A stretch of 64,000 nt of DNA from Rhodanobacter thiooxydans (GTDB lineage: Bacteria; Pseudomonadota; Gammaproteobacteria; Xanthomonadales; Rhodanobacteraceae). Made by a program: the position numbers and the translations under genes. The DNA lies in NCBI RefSeq assembly GCF_030291135.1, contig NZ_CP127409.1, positions 3,100,001 through 3,164,000 on the forward strand, given 5' to 3'. The notes under the pieces are model-generated. The model was not told the DNA's origin and ran no database searches. It worked only from the letters and a program-made list of their open reading frames with translations. Shown piece after piece: positions 55,230 to 64,000 of the stretch (position 1 is its first letter; every line of letters starts with the position of its first letter).

Positions 55230-56279
55230 TCAGGCCGCCGGCAAAGTCTGCAGATCCCAGCGCGGGCGCACCTGCACCGTTTCATCCTGCCGCTGACCGC
55301 TGGCCAGGCGGATCGCGCCGGCCAGCGCGATCATCGCGCCGTTGTCGGTGCAGAAGTCCAGCCGCGGAAAATACACCCGGAAGCCGTCCTTTTCGCCGAC
55401 CCTGGCCAGCTCGCTGCGCAGGTGGCGGTTCGCGCCCACGCCGCCGGCGATCACCAGCCGCTGCGTGCCGGTGGCCGCCAGCGCACGCCGGCACTTGATG
55501 ACCAGCGTATCGACGATCGCCTCCTCGAACGCGCGGGCGATATCGGCGCGGGTCTGGTCGGTCTGGTCGGACTTCTGCCAGGCCAGCAGCACCTGGGTCT
55601 TCAGGCCGGAAAAACTGAAATCCAGCCCCGGCCGGTCGGTCATCGGCCGCGAGAAACGGAAGACGCCGGCCGTACCCTGCTGGGCCAGCCTGGCCAGCGC
55701 CGGACCGCCGGGATAGGGCAGGCCCATCAGCTTGGCAGTCTTGTCGAACGCCTCCCCGGCGGCGTCGTCCAGGGTGTCGCCCAGGATGGTGTACTGGCCG
55801 ATCGCCTTGACCTCGACCAGCATCGAATGGCCGCCGGAAACCAGCAGGGCCACGAACGGCGGCTCCGGTGGATCGGCCTCCAGTAATGGCGCCAGCAGGT
55901 GGCCCTCCATGTGGTGCACCCCGATCGCCGGCACGCCCAGCGCCCAGGCCAGCGCGCGCCCCGCGGACGCCCCGACCAGCAAGGCGCCGACCAGGCCCGG
56001 ACCGGCGGTATAGGCCACCCCGCCCAGGTCCTGCACGGTCAGCCCGGCCTGGGCCAGCGCCTCACGGATCAGCGGCAGCAGCTTGCGCACGTGGTCGCGA
56101 CTAGCCAGTTCCGGCACTACCCCGCCGTAATCGGCGTGCAGCTTGATCTGGCTGTACAGGGTGTGCGCCAGCAGGCCGCGGCCCGGCGCGTCCGGCTCCC
56201 AGCGCAGCAGGGCCACGCCCGTCTCGTCGCAGGAGGTCTCGATGCCCAGCACGGGCTTTGAAAATTCGTCAGTTTCCAC
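55230..56279 (-). CDS. tsaD: tRNA N6-threonylcarbamoyladenosine transferase TsaD
   Basis: TsaD transfers the threonylcarbamoyl group to A37 of ANN-decoding tRNAs, together with TsaB and TsaE. The 349-aa product starts [20 protein letters not shown] and has metal-binding His123 and His127 in [13 protein letters not shown], the nucleotide loop [19 protein letters not shown], and [19 protein letters not shown]. It is divergent from rpsU, the usual arrangement, and its first codons overlap the -35 box of the rpsU promoter. Confidence 0.97.
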   Translation of the reverse strand: METDEFSKPVLGIETSCDETGVALLRWEPDAPGRGLLAHTLYSQIKLHADYGGVVPELASRDHVRKLLPLIREALAQAGLTVQDLGGVAYTAGPGLVGALLVGASAGRALAWALGVPAIGVHHMEGHLLAPLLEADPPEPPFVALLVSGGHSMLVEVKAIGQYTILGDTLDDAAGEAFDKTAKLMGLPYPGGPALARLAQQGTAGVFRFSRPMTDRPGLDFSFSGLKTQVLLAWQKSDQTDQTRADIARAFEEAIVDTLVIKCRRALAATGTQRLVIAGGVGANRHLRSELARVGEKDGFRVYFPRLDFCTDNGAMIALAGAIRLASGQRQDETVQVRPRWDLQTLPAA

Positions 56280-56287
56280 GGTATACT
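56258..56287 (+). promoter_or_regulatory. Promoter of rpsU
   Basis: TTGAAA (56258-56263) and TATACT (56282-56287) are 18 bp apart. Transcription would begin near 56294, giving a leader of about 53 nt to the rpsU ATG. The -35 box lies within the first codons of divergent tsaD. Confidence 0.65.
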
Positions 56288-56346
56288 TCGCGGCTCGCCC
56301 TGTTCAACAGTCCCGTCACCGGGGCAGATTACCACTCGGAGTTTCC

Positions 56347-56562
56347 ATGCCCAACGTAAAAGTTCGCGAGAACGAGCCGTTCGAGATCGCACTGCGTCGT
56401 TTCAAGCGTACCTGCGAAAAGGCCGGCGTTCTGGCTGAAACGCGCAAGCGCGAGTTCTACGAAAAGCCGACCCAGGAGCGCAAGCGCAAGCGTGCCGCCG
56501 CGGTGAAGCGTCACCTGCGCCGCCTGTCGCGCGACGTCTCGCGCAAGGTCCGCCTGTACTGA
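56347..56562 (+). CDS. rpsU: 30S ribosomal protein S21
   Basis: S21 is a small basic 30S protein that helps initiation on mRNA. The 71-aa product [20 protein letters not shown] continues with [19 protein letters not shown] and a Lys/Arg-rich C-terminus, as in the family. GGAG lies six bases upstream of the ATG. It opens the macromolecular synthesis cluster rpsU-yqeY-dnaG. Confidence 0.98.
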   Translation: MPNVKVRENEPFEIALRRFKRTCEKAGVLAETRKREFYEKPTQERKRKRAAAVKRHLRRLSRDVSRKVRLY

Positions 56563-56748
56563 GTTTCCGCTCACCGCCTGTCGGTGGGCCGCCCGCGTCT
56601 TCACGCGGCGCATGCAGGAAACACGGTCGGCGCGGGTTCTCGCAGCCGCCGCCAGCACTCCGGATTCGACATTGGCCGGTGTTGTCCCAAGGGCAACGCC
56701 GGCTTTGTCGTTTCCGTAGAATGACCACCTGACCACGAGGCCCCCGCC

Positions 56749-57195
56749 ATGACGCTCAAGCAGCAGCTCACCGAAGACATGAAGACCGCCATGCGCGGCG
56801 GCGACAAGCACCGGCTGGGCGTGATCCGGCTGATGCTGGCGGCGATCAAGCAGCGCGAGGTGGACGAGCGCATCGAGCTGGACGACGTGCAGGTGCTCAG
56901 CGTGCTGGAGAAGATGCTGAAGCAGCGCAAGGATTCGGTCAGCCAGTTCGACGCTGCGGGCCGCGACGACCTCTCGGCGATCGAGCGCGCCGAGATGGTG
57001 GTGATCGAAACCTACCTGCCGAGCAAGCTCAGCGACGCCGAGATCGACGCGCTGGTCGCCGCCGCGATCGCCGACACCGGCGCCAGCTCGCCGCGCGACA
57101 TGGGCAAGGTGGTGGCCGCAGTGAAGGAAAAAGCCGCCGGCCGTGCCGACATGGGCGTGGTCTCGGGCAAGATCAAGGCGCGCCTGGCCGGCTGA
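56749..57195 (+). CDS. yqeY: GatB/YqeY domain protein
   Basis: This 148-aa protein starts MTLKQQLTEDMKTAMRGGDK and has the YqeY pattern: VIRLMLAAIKQREVDERIEL near 25-44, RKDSVSQFDAAGRDDL, YLPSKLSDAEIDALV, and the C-terminal GKVVAAVKEKAAGRADMGVV. The domain resembles the tRNA-binding tail of GatB; a role in tRNA-dependent processes is suspected but unproven. It sits between rpsU and dnaG, as in many proteobacteria. Confidence 0.95.
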   Translation: MTLKQQLTEDMKTAMRGGDKHRLGVIRLMLAAIKQREVDERIELDDVQVLSVLEKMLKQRKDSVSQFDAAGRDDLSAIERAEMVVIETYLPSKLSDAEIDALVAAAIADTGASSPRDMGKVVAAVKEKAAGRADMGVVSGKIKARLAG

Positions 57196-57277
57196 GGACG
57201 ACGCCGCGGCCGGTCCGCCCGCATCGGCGCCATCCGTCCGAACCTCCCCGCCGGCAACCGACTAGACTAACGGGCTT

Positions 57278-59014
57278 ATGCGCGGCCTGATTCCCGACAG
57301 CTTCATCGACGAACTGCTTGCCCGCGTCGACATCGTCGACGTGATCGAGCGGCGCGTGCCGTTGAAGAAGGCCGGGCGCGAGTGGACCGCCTGCTGCCCG
57401 TTCCACAACGAGCGCACGCCCTCGTTCTACGTCAGCCCCGCGAAGCAGTTCTTCCACTGCTTCGGCTGCGGCGCGCACGGCAGCGCGGTGAAGTTCCTGA
57501 TGGACTACGAGCGGCTGGAGTTTCCCGACGCGGTGGAGGAACTGGCGCAGACAGTGGGCCTGACCGTGCCGCGCGAGGGTGGCCGCGAGGAGCGCCCACG
57601 CGAGGACAAGACCGATCTGTACGCCCTGCTGGATGCCGCCGCGGCCTGGTACGAAGGCGAGCTGCCGCGCAGTGCCGACGCCCAGGCCTACTGCAGGAAA
57701 CGCGGCCTCGACGCGGAGACGATCCAGCGCTTCCGCCTCGGCTGGGCCCCGGCCGGCTACGACGGCGTGATCAAGGCGCTGGGCAACACGCCACGGCGGA
57801 TGGAGCTGCTGAACGAGGCCGGCATGGTCGCCTCCAGCGAGCGCGGCAGCAAGTACGATCGCTTCCGCGAGCGGCTGATGTTCCCGATCCTCGACCGCCG
57901 CGGTCGGGTGATTGCGTTTGGCGGAAGAGTGCTCAGCGCCGAGCAATCCCCCAAGTACCTCAATTCCCCCGAGACCCCGCTGTTCCACAAGGGCCGCGAG
58001 CTGTTCGCGCTGTGGCAGGTGAAGCAGGCCAACGCGAACCTGGCACGGATCGTGGTGGTCGAGGGTTACATGGACGTGATCGCGCTGCACCAGGCGGGCC
58101 TGCCGATCGCGGTGGCCACGCTGGGCACGGCGACCACGCCGGAGCACACCGAGGTGCTGTTCCGCGCCGCGCCGGACGTGGTGTTCTGCTTCGACGGCGA
58201 CCGTGCCGGCCGCGCCGCGGCGTGGAAGGCGCTGGAATCCGCACTGCCGCGGCTGCGCGACGGCCGCCAGGCGTACTTCCTGTTCCTGCCCGACGGCGAG
58301 GACCCGGACTCGCTGGTGCGCAAGGAAGGCAAGGCCGGCTTCGAGCAGCGCATCAAGGAAGCGATGCCGCTGTCGGACTACTTCTTCAACGAGCTGTCGC
58401 ACGACGTCGACATGGCCAGCCTCGACGGCCGCGCCCGGCTGGCCGAGCGCGCCCGCCCGCTGATCGCGAAACTGCCCGACGGCGCGTTCCGCGACCTGAT
58501 GGCGCAGGAGCTGGAGAAACGCAGCGGCGCACGCGCGATGCTGCAGGCCGATCCGGCCGTGCGCCGCGCCGTGCAGCGGCCGACGGCGGTACAGCGCAGC
58601 CTGGTGCGCAGCGCGATCTCGCTGCTGCTGGCGCAGCCGGGTATGGCCGACCAGGTGGAGCGGCCGTACCGCTTCCTGCGCCTGGACAAGCCCGGCGTGG
58701 AACTGCTGGCCGAACTGCTGGACCTCGCCCGCGCGCGTCCCGGCATCAATTCGGCGATGCTGGTGGAGCACTTCGCCGAGCGGGCGGAGTATCCCTCGCT
58801 GCAGAAACTGATGGCGGCGCTGGCGGTGGGTGAGCCCGAGGCGCAGCGCGGCGAATTCTTCGACGCGCTGGCGCGGATGGAAGACCAGGCCGTCACCCAG
58901 CGCCGCGACGCACTCACTGCGAAAAGCCGCGAGAGCACGCTGGACTCCGCCGAGAAGGCGGAGTTGCGCGAGCTGCTGGCCGCCCGGGTGCGGCCGCCGG
59001 TCACCCCGGCCTGA
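57278..59014 (+). CDS. dnaG: DNA primase DnaG
   Basis: DnaG makes RNA primers at the replication fork. The 578-aa protein has an N-terminal CHC2 zinc finger (CCPFHNERTPSFYVSP near 38-53 and FFHCFGCGAHGSAVKFLMDY), the primase core KYDRFRERLMFPILDRRGRV, the TOPRIM domain with VVVEGYMDVIALHQAGLPIA near 257-276 and FCFDGDRAGRAAAWKAL, and a helical C-terminal helicase-binding domain. rpoD, which often follows, is replaced here by an unrelated DedA gene. Confidence 0.97.
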   Translation: MRGLIPDSFIDELLARVDIVDVIERRVPLKKAGREWTACCPFHNERTPSFYVSPAKQFFHCFGCGAHGSAVKFLMDYERLEFPDAVEELAQTVGLTVPREGGREERPREDKTDLYALLDAAAAWYEGELPRSADAQAYCRKRGLDAETIQRFRLGWAPAGYDGVIKALGNTPRRMELLNEAGMVASSERGSKYDRFRERLMFPILDRRGRVIAFGGRVLSAEQSPKYLNSPETPLFHKGRELFALWQVKQANANLARIVVVEGYMDVIALHQAGLPIAVATLGTATTPEHTEVLFRAAPDVVFCFDGDRAGRAAAWKALESALPRLRDGRQAYFLFLPDGEDPDSLVRKEGKAGFEQRIKEAMPLSDYFFNELSHDVDMASLDGRARLAERARPLIAKLPDGAFRDLMAQELEKRSGARAMLQADPAVRRAVQRPTAVQRSLVRSAISLLLAQPGMADQVERPYRFLRLDKPGVELLAELLDLARARPGINSAMLVEHFAERAEYPSLQKLMAALAVGEPEAQRGEFFDALARMEDQAVTQRRDALTAKSRESTLDSAEKAELRELLAARVRPPVTPA

Positions 59015-59144
59015 TCGCGATGACCTGCCGCCTGCCGACAGCAGCCCTGCGTCAACCCGCCACGCCGGCCATGGATGGCCATCCGACTGTGGGATCATGG
59101 TCGGCTGCGGCCCGGCAGGTTCCGCATGACGCGCAAGGATACTG

Positions 59145-59765
59145 ATGGATCTGCTGCAGCAACTGGTGACGATCTTCGCCGAGAACGGCTACGTGGCCGT
59201 GTTCATCGCGCTGATGATCTGCGGTGCGGGCTTGCCGCTGCCGGAAGACATCACTCTGGTCGCCGGCGGCGTGATCGCCGGGCTCGGCTACGCCAACGTG
59301 CATGCGATGGTCGCGCTGGCGATGTCCGGCGTGCTGCTGGGCGACTCGGCGATCTTCCTGCTCGGCCACCACTACGGCGCGCGCATCCTGCAGTGGCGCT
59401 TCGTGGCGCGCGTGCTGACGCCCTCGCGCTACGCCAAGGTGCAGGAGAAGTTCGACCAGTACGGCAACCGCATGCTGTTCTTCGCGCGCTTCCTGCCCGG
59501 CATGCGCACCACCGTCTACCTCACCGCCGGCACCACCCACCGGGTGTCGTTCCTGCGCTTCCTGCTGATCGACACGCTGGCCGCGCTGATCAGCGTGCCG
59601 TTCTGGGTCTACCTCGGCTACTTCGGCGCCGACAACCACGAATGGCTGGTGAAGTGGATGCACCGTGGGCAGAGCAGCCTGTGGGTGCTGGTCGGCATCC
59701 TCGCGCTGGTCCTGCTGGTGCTGTGGTGGAAGCACCGACGCCGCACGCGCTGCGGGCTGGACTGA
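59145..59765 (+). CDS. DedA family membrane protein
   Basis: This 206-aa inner-membrane protein belongs to the DedA/VTT family; members move polyprenyl phosphates or other lipids and support envelope homeostasis. Typical segments are GAGLPLPEDITLVAGGVIAG near 27-46, SGVLLGDSAIFLLGHHYGAR near 65-84, KFDQYGNRMLFFARFLPGMR near 104-123 and TVYLTAGTTHRVSFLRFL. It lies 130 bp after dnaG and 9 bp before the SBF transporter gene. Confidence 0.9.
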   Translation: MDLLQQLVTIFAENGYVAVFIALMICGAGLPLPEDITLVAGGVIAGLGYANVHAMVALAMSGVLLGDSAIFLLGHHYGARILQWRFVARVLTPSRYAKVQEKFDQYGNRMLFFARFLPGMRTTVYLTAGTTHRVSFLRFLLIDTLAALISVPFWVYLGYFGADNHEWLVKWMHRGQSSLWVLVGILALVLLVLWWKHRRRTRCGLD

Positions 59766-59774
59766 GCCGCCGGC

Positions 59775-60776
59775 ATGTCGTCGCGTCGCGCCGGTCCGGA
59801 CAACTTCACCCTCGCCCTGCTCGCCACCGTGGCGCTGGCCTCGCTGCTGCCGTGCCGCGGCGGGACCGCGCGGGCGTTCGACGTGATCACCGACGCGGCG
59901 ATCGCACTGCTGTTCTTCCTGCACGGCGCCAAGCTGCCGCGGGCCGCAATCGTGCAGGGGCTCACTCACTGGCGGCTGCACCTGACCGTGTTCGCCAGCA
60001 CCTTCGCGCTGTTCCCGCTGCTGGGACTGGCGTTGCAGCCGCTCGGGCACGCGCTGCTGACGCCGCAGCTCTACCTCGGCGTGCTGTTCGTGTGCACGCT
60101 GCCGTCCACCGTGCAATCGTCGATCGCGTTCACCTCGATCGCCGGCGGCAACGTCTCCGCCGCGGTGGTCAGCGCCTCGATGTCGAACCTGCTCGGCATC
60201 GTGCTGACCCCGCTGCTGGTCGGCCTGCTGCTGGCCAGCCACGGCGGCGGCGCCTCCTGGCACGGCGTGCTGGACATCATACTGCAACTGCTGCTGCCGT
60301 TTGCGCTCGGGCATGCCGCGCGACGCTGGATCGGCGGCTTCGTCGACCGCCACAGGGCGCTGCTCGGCTATACCGACCAGGGCACCATCCTGCTGGTGGT
60401 CTACACCGCGTTTAGCGCCGCCGTGGTCGGCGGCTTGTGGCGCGATACGCCGCTCTCCGCCCTGCTCGCCACCCTGGCGATGTGTGCATTGCTGTTGGCG
60501 CTGGTGATGCCCACGCTGACCTGGACCGCGCGCCGGCTTGGCTTTTCGCGCGAGGACGAGATCACCATCGTGTTCTGCGGTTCCAAGAAGAGCATGGCCA
60601 GCGGCATCCCGATGGCGAAGATCCTGTTCGCCGGCCAGCTCGGCGGCCTCGGCGCGCTGGTGCTGCCGCTGATGATCTTCCACCAGCTGCAGTTGATGGT
60701 GTGCGCGGTGGTGGCACGGCGCTACGCCATGCAGGGCCACCACCGCGTCGTCGAGGACAGCCGCGAGGCCGACTGA
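59775..60776 (+). CDS. Bile acid:sodium symporter-like (SBF/YfeH) transporter
   Basis: This 333-aa membrane protein with about nine helices belongs to the SBF-like (YfeH, COG0385) family. Characteristic blocks are ITDAAIALLFFLHGAKLPRA near 38-57, CTLPSTVQSSIAFTSIAGGN near 111-130 and VFCGSKKSMASGIPMAKILF near 267-286. The transported solute is unknown; bile acids are unlikely here. It follows the DedA gene by nine bases, so both are probably co-transcribed. Confidence 0.88.
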   Translation: MSSRRAGPDNFTLALLATVALASLLPCRGGTARAFDVITDAAIALLFFLHGAKLPRAAIVQGLTHWRLHLTVFASTFALFPLLGLALQPLGHALLTPQLYLGVLFVCTLPSTVQSSIAFTSIAGGNVSAAVVSASMSNLLGIVLTPLLVGLLLASHGGGASWHGVLDIILQLLLPFALGHAARRWIGGFVDRHRALLGYTDQGTILLVVYTAFSAAVVGGLWRDTPLSALLATLAMCALLLALVMPTLTWTARRLGFSREDEITIVFCGSKKSMASGIPMAKILFAGQLGGLGALVLPLMIFHQLQLMVCAVVARRYAMQGHHRVVEDSREAD

Positions 60777-60801
60777 GGCGACCCGCGGGCGTGGCCCGCC
60801 G

Positions 60802-63450
60802 CTACAGCCAGCGCCCGTATCGGCGGATGTAGATCACCTTCACCAGCTGGGTCAGCGCGCAATAGGCCAGCACGGTGGCCGCCAGCCATGCGTAGTACAC
60901 CGGCGGCATTTCCAGCATGCCGAGCTTGTGGCCCAGCCCGGTATACGGGATCAGCATGCCGATCGCGATGATCGCGGTGGTCAGCCCCAGCACCGGCGCG
61001 GCCGCGCTGCTCTGCAGGAACGGGATGCGGCGCGTGCGGATCATGTGCACCACCAGGGTCTGGGTGAGCAGGCTCTCGATGAACCAGCCGGACTGGAACA
61101 GCGACTGGTGCGCCGGCGTGTTCGCGCCGAACACGAACCACAACAGCGCGAAGGTGGTGATGTCGAACACCGAACTGGACGGCCCCACCAGCAGCATGAA
61201 GCGGCCGATGTCGCTGGCGTCCCATTTTCGCGGCACGCGCAGGTACTCCTCGTCCATGCGGTCGAACGGGATCGACAGCTGCGAGATGTCGTACAGCAGG
61301 TTCAGCACCAGGATCTGCAGCGGCAACAGCGGCACGAATGGCAGGAACACGCTGGCAATCAGCATGCTCAGCACGTTGCCGAAGTTCGAGCTGGCAGTCA
61401 TCTTGATGTACTTGATGATGTTGCCGAAGGTGATGCGGCCTTCCAGCACGCCCTCCTCCAGCACCATCAGGTTCTTCTCCAGCAGGATGATGTCGGCCGA
61501 CTCCTTGGCGATGTCGGTGGCGGTGTCCACCGAGATGCCAACATCGGCATCGTGCAGCGCCGACGCGTCGTTGATGCCGTCGCCGAGGAACCCCACGGTA
61601 TGGCCCTGGCGCTGCAGCGAGCGCACCACCGCGGCCTTCTGCAGCGGCGACATCTTGGCGAACACCGTGGTGCGCTTCACCAGTTCGTCCAGCGCCGCCT
61701 CGTCCAGCGATTCGATGTCGCGGCCCTGCACCGAGTGGGTGACGTCCAGCCCCACCTCGCGGCAGATCTTGCGCGTCACCGCCTCGTTGTCGCCGGTGAT
61801 GACCTTCACCTCGACTCCGTGCTGGTGCAGGGCGTTGATCGCGGTGGCGGCCGAGTCCTTCGGCGGATCGAGGAAGGCGAGACAACCAACCGCGGTGAGC
61901 CCGTTCTCGTCGGCCACGCTCCAGGCGCGCTCGGCCGCCGGTTCGCGGCGCACCGCCACCACCAGCACGCGCAGGCCGTCCTCGTTGAGCCGGTGCGTCA
62001 TCGCCTTGATCTCGCGGCGGCGCTCGTCGGTCATGGCCTCCACCCTGCCACCCACCTGCGCGAATGCGCAGATCGCCAGCATCTCCTCGACCGCGCCCTT
62101 GCAGATCAGCAGGTGCTCGCTGCCGCCGTTCGCCACGACGACCGACATGCGCCGGCGCTGGAAATCGAACGGGATCTCGTCCACCACGCGGTAGCGCGCC
62201 GCGGTCGGCTCCAGGTCGCGGTGCTCCAGCACCGCCTTGTCCATCAGGTTCTTCAGGCCGGTCTGGAAGCGGCTGTTGAGGTAGCCATACTCCAACGCCT
62301 CGTCGCTCTCCTCGCCGTCGAGGTCGAGGTGGCGCTCCAGCACGATCTTGTCCAGCGTCAGCGTGCCGGTCTTGTCGGTGCACAGCACGTCCATCGCGCC
62401 GAAGTTCTGGATCGCGTTGAGCCGCTTCACCACCACCTTGCGCTTGGACATCGCCATCGCGCCCTTGGCGAGGTTCGCGGTGACGATCAGCGGCAGCATC
62501 TCCGGGGTGAGGCCCACCGCCACCGACAGCGCGAACAGGAACGCCTCCCAGAAACCCTGCTTGTACCACTGGATGCCCAGCACCACCGGCACCATCACCG
62601 CCATGAAGCGGATCAGCAGCCAGCTCACCGAGTTCACGCCGCGGTCGAAACTGGTCTGCACGCGCTGGCCGCTCATGCTGTGCGCCAGCGAGCCGAGGTA
62701 ACTGCGCGTACCGGTGGCCACCACCACCGCGCTGGCGGTGCCGGAGATCACGTTGGTGCCCATGTAGCAGACGGTGGGCAGATCCAGCGGATTGCCGACC
62801 GATTCGACGCCGTGCGCATGGATCGGCGCCACCTTCTCCACTGGCAGCGATTCACCGGTGAGGATCGCCTGGCTGATGAAAAGGTCCTTCGCCGTGAGCA
62901 GGCGCAGGTCGGCGGGCACCATGTCGCCCGCACCCAGATGCACGATGTCGCCCGCCACCAGCTCGCCCACCGGCACCTCGATCTGCTCGCTGTGGCCGTC
63001 GGAGGCCTGCCGCGTCACCGCGGCAGTGTTGCGCACCATCGCCTTCAGCTCCTCGGCCGCGCGCGAGGAGCGGTACTCCTGGGTGAAGGTCAGCACCACG
63101 CTGATACCCACCATCGCCGCGATGATGATCGGCCCAGTGAGGTCGCTGTCGTCGGCGAACAACTGCACGCCGGCCAGCACCAGCAGCACGATGATGAAAG
63201 GATTCTTGAACGCGCGCAGCAGCTGCAGCGACCAGTGCGGCGGCTTCTCGTGCGAAACCTCGTTGGCACCGTCGCGATGCAGCCGCTCGGTGATCTGCGC
63301 CTCGTCGAGGCCGGCCGGCGTGCTATCCAGCGCGGCCAGCAGCGCCTCGTTGTCGCGGAACGCCTCCTGCGCCACCGCCACGTGCAAGGGCGCCGACGCG
63401 CCCTTCTCGGCCGTCCTTGAGAGGGCGCCCTGGATGGATTGCTTGATCAT
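60802..63450 (-). CDS. mgtA: Magnesium-translocating P-type ATPase (MgtA/MgtB)
   Basis: This 882-aa inner-membrane ATPase imports Mg2+ when it is scarce. It has a cation-ATPase N-terminal domain (LDEAQITERLHRDGANEV), the actuator motif ILTGESLPVEK, the phosphorylation site VLCTDKTGTLTLDKIVLERH, and the hinge VGFLGDGINDASALHDADVG. The C-terminal helices include NLLYDISQLSIPFDRMDEEY, typical of MgtA rather than KdpB or Ca-ATPases. The ATG complementary to 63448-63450 gives the family start MIKQSIQGAL. The 156-bp gap upstream holds no recognised Mg2+ riboswitch. Confidence 0.95.
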   Translation of the reverse strand: MIKQSIQGALSRTAEKGASAPLHVAVAQEAFRDNEALLAALDSTPAGLDEAQITERLHRDGANEVSHEKPPHWSLQLLRAFKNPFIIVLLVLAGVQLFADDSDLTGPIIIAAMVGISVVLTFTQEYRSSRAAEELKAMVRNTAAVTRQASDGHSEQIEVPVGELVAGDIVHLGAGDMVPADLRLLTAKDLFISQAILTGESLPVEKVAPIHAHGVESVGNPLDLPTVCYMGTNVISGTASAVVVATGTRSYLGSLAHSMSGQRVQTSFDRGVNSVSWLLIRFMAVMVPVVLGIQWYKQGFWEAFLFALSVAVGLTPEMLPLIVTANLAKGAMAMSKRKVVVKRLNAIQNFGAMDVLCTDKTGTLTLDKIVLERHLDLDGEESDEALEYGYLNSRFQTGLKNLMDKAVLEHRDLEPTAARYRVVDEIPFDFQRRRMSVVVANGGSEHLLICKGAVEEMLAICAFAQVGGRVEAMTDERRREIKAMTHRLNEDGLRVLVVAVRREPAAERAWSVADENGLTAVGCLAFLDPPKDSAATAINALHQHGVEVKVITGDNEAVTRKICREVGLDVTHSVQGRDIESLDEAALDELVKRTTVFAKMSPLQKAAVVRSLQRQGHTVGFLGDGINDASALHDADVGISVDTATDIAKESADIILLEKNLMVLEEGVLEGRITFGNIIKYIKMTASSNFGNVLSMLIASVFLPFVPLLPLQILVLNLLYDISQLSIPFDRMDEEYLRVPRKWDASDIGRFMLLVGPSSSVFDITTFALLWFVFGANTPAHQSLFQSGWFIESLLTQTLVVHMIRTRRIPFLQSSAAAPVLGLTTAIIAIGMLIPYTGLGHKLGMLEMPPVYYAWLAATVLAYCALTQLVKVIYIRRYGRWL

Positions 63451-63606
63451 GACCCGCTTCCGTGAATTCGCTGATGCCTGCCGCCGGGGCGAGTCCGCGG
63501 AATCAGTCCGCCAACCGCATCGACGCTGTTGCGCCTGGCCACGCATGCGGCCGGAACGGTTCCGCGCCTGGCGGAGGCCATCCCTTGCATGACGTCACGG
63601 CAGCCA

Positions 63607-63849
63607 TCAGCGACTGGATACCAGCGCGAGATGGACGGATGATGGCAGCGCGTCGCCGCGGGCCCGGGTTGTCGCCGATGCATGGCCGCCGGCGTCGGCG
63701 CGGCGGTGCAGTTCGACCACATTGCTGCCGGCCGAGCGGTCCAGCGGGGCGGGCACGGTGATGGTGTAGGTAACGCGCACGGCCTCGCGACGGCCAGCCA
63801 GAAGCCGGCGCAGCATGCGCAGCAAAACGGAATCGCGAAGGAGCTTCAT
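63607..63849 (-). CDS. Small hypothetical protein upstream of the Mg2+ ATPase gene
   Basis: This possible 80-aa protein starts MKLLRDSVLLRMLRRLLAGR. The N-terminus is an amphipathic, Arg-rich helix; the middle reads VTYTITVPAPLDRSAG; the C-terminus is polar. No family was recognised. AGGAG with suitable spacing before the ATG (complement of 63847-63849) supports translation. It ends 156 bp before the ATPase start on the same strand, so it may share the transcript. There is no evidence for a leader-peptide role. Confidence 0.5.
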   Translation of the reverse strand: MKLLRDSVLLRMLRRLLAGRREAVRVTYTITVPAPLDRSAGSNVVELHRRADAGGHASATTRARGDALPSSVHLALVSSR

Positions 63850-63904
63850 GGCCCATCTCCTCGTTACGGCGCCCGCGGCGCCGGAGAAGGTGGGCCGGTC
63901 TTCC

Positions 63905-64000
63905 CTAGTCGAGGAAAGCGCCAGCCGACCGCAGGCGGTCGCCGCAGATCATCAGCTTGTTATGCAATGCCGGCATCCGATGCTCGCGGATGTCGACGTT
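63905..64000 (-). CDS. 3' end of an unidentified minus-strand gene (partial)
   Basis: The frame reads in from the window edge for 31 codons and stops at the TAG complementary to 63905-63907. The fragment includes IREHRMPALHNKLMICGDRL and ends RSAGAFLD, with codon use like the rest of the window. It is too short to assign to a family. It ends 55 bp before the small protein gene at 63849. Confidence 0.4.
   Translation of the reverse strand, partial: NVDIREHRMPALHNKLMICGDRLRSAGAFLD

Noticed and set aside
59015..59144. Search for rpoD or a small gene between dnaG and the DedA gene
   Set aside because: The 130 bp contain no plausible frame with a ribosome site and no sigma factor motif.
60928..63420. 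Long plus-strand open frame opposite the Mg2+ ATPase gene
   Set aside because: Complement of a complete P-type ATPase with all catalytic motifs; the product is His/Gln/Arg-rich low-complexity sequence.
63451..63606. Mg2+-sensing riboswitch or M-box before the Mg2+ ATPase gene
   Set aside because: No recognisable M-box core was found, and enteric mgtA leader features (short Pro-rich ORF, paired A/B stems) are not evident.

Overview
This is a high-GC window (roughly two thirds G+C, strong third-position GC bias) from a gammaproteobacterium. The gene content and order point to the Xanthomonadales, most likely the Rhodanobacteraceae (Rhodanobacter, Dyella or Luteibacter type). The main pointers are a DUF2782 protein beside polA, a Zn-ribbon/DUF3426 protein and Fis between prmA and purH, groESL under a CIRCE element, and several families of extragenic palindromes. 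The genus is inferred from gene families and layout, not from a database comparison. Most of the window is ordinary housekeeping chromosome. No rRNA, tRNA, CRISPR array, prophage or insertion sequence was seen.

Layout. 1-7 kb: the 5' part of glnE, an LTA-synthase/phosphoglycerol-transferase type sulfatase, a small exported protein, a shared terminator, and groES-groEL with a CIRCE operator, a sigma70-type promoter and an AU-rich hairpin over the groEL start. 6.6-11 kb: cutA, an EamA transporter, a DsbD with a doubled N-terminal domain, and a TlpA-like thioredoxin. 10.9-17.4 kb: aroQ-accB-accC, prmA, a DUF3426 protein, fis and purH. 17.4-25 kb: a GST, a half-size EamA protein, a DUF2782 protein, polA, a candidate small RNA just after polA, a DUF3185-like membrane protein and a UvrD-type helicase. 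24.8-25.9 kb: a small accessory insert with a HigBA-type toxin-antitoxin pair and an A/T-rich orphan gene. 25.9-29.2 kb: hemD-hemX-hemY. 29.2-40.7 kb: two hotdog thioesterases, a lipoprotein, a rhodanese-like protein, an iron-sulfur flavoreductase, srkA, a DUF1190/YgiC-type pair, rlmI, an AIF-type reductase, rmuC, folE and an EF-hand protein.

The two accessory regions of most interest face each other across a 518-bp intergenic region (45545-46062). On the minus strand is a tight six-gene operon (45544 to 40784): two paralogous membrane proteins of unknown family, a 66-aa XRE regulator, an exported TAP-type alpha/beta hydrolase and a NatAB-like ABC exporter. Its promoter carries two copies of an 18-bp palindrome. 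On the plus strand is a four-gene chaperone-usher fimbrial operon with a near-perfect sigma54 (-24/-12) promoter and a distal inverted repeat placed like an enhancer. A short extra pilin gene lies tail to tail with the fimbrial operon.

51.8-64 kb: a ferredoxin-NADP reductase, an ABC exporter pair co-oriented with rluF, tsaD divergent from rpsU-yqeY-dnaG (the macromolecular synthesis cluster, with rpoD not following), a DedA protein, an SBF-family transporter, a Mg2+ P-type ATPase, a small ORF upstream of it, and the 3' edge of one more minus-strand reading frame.
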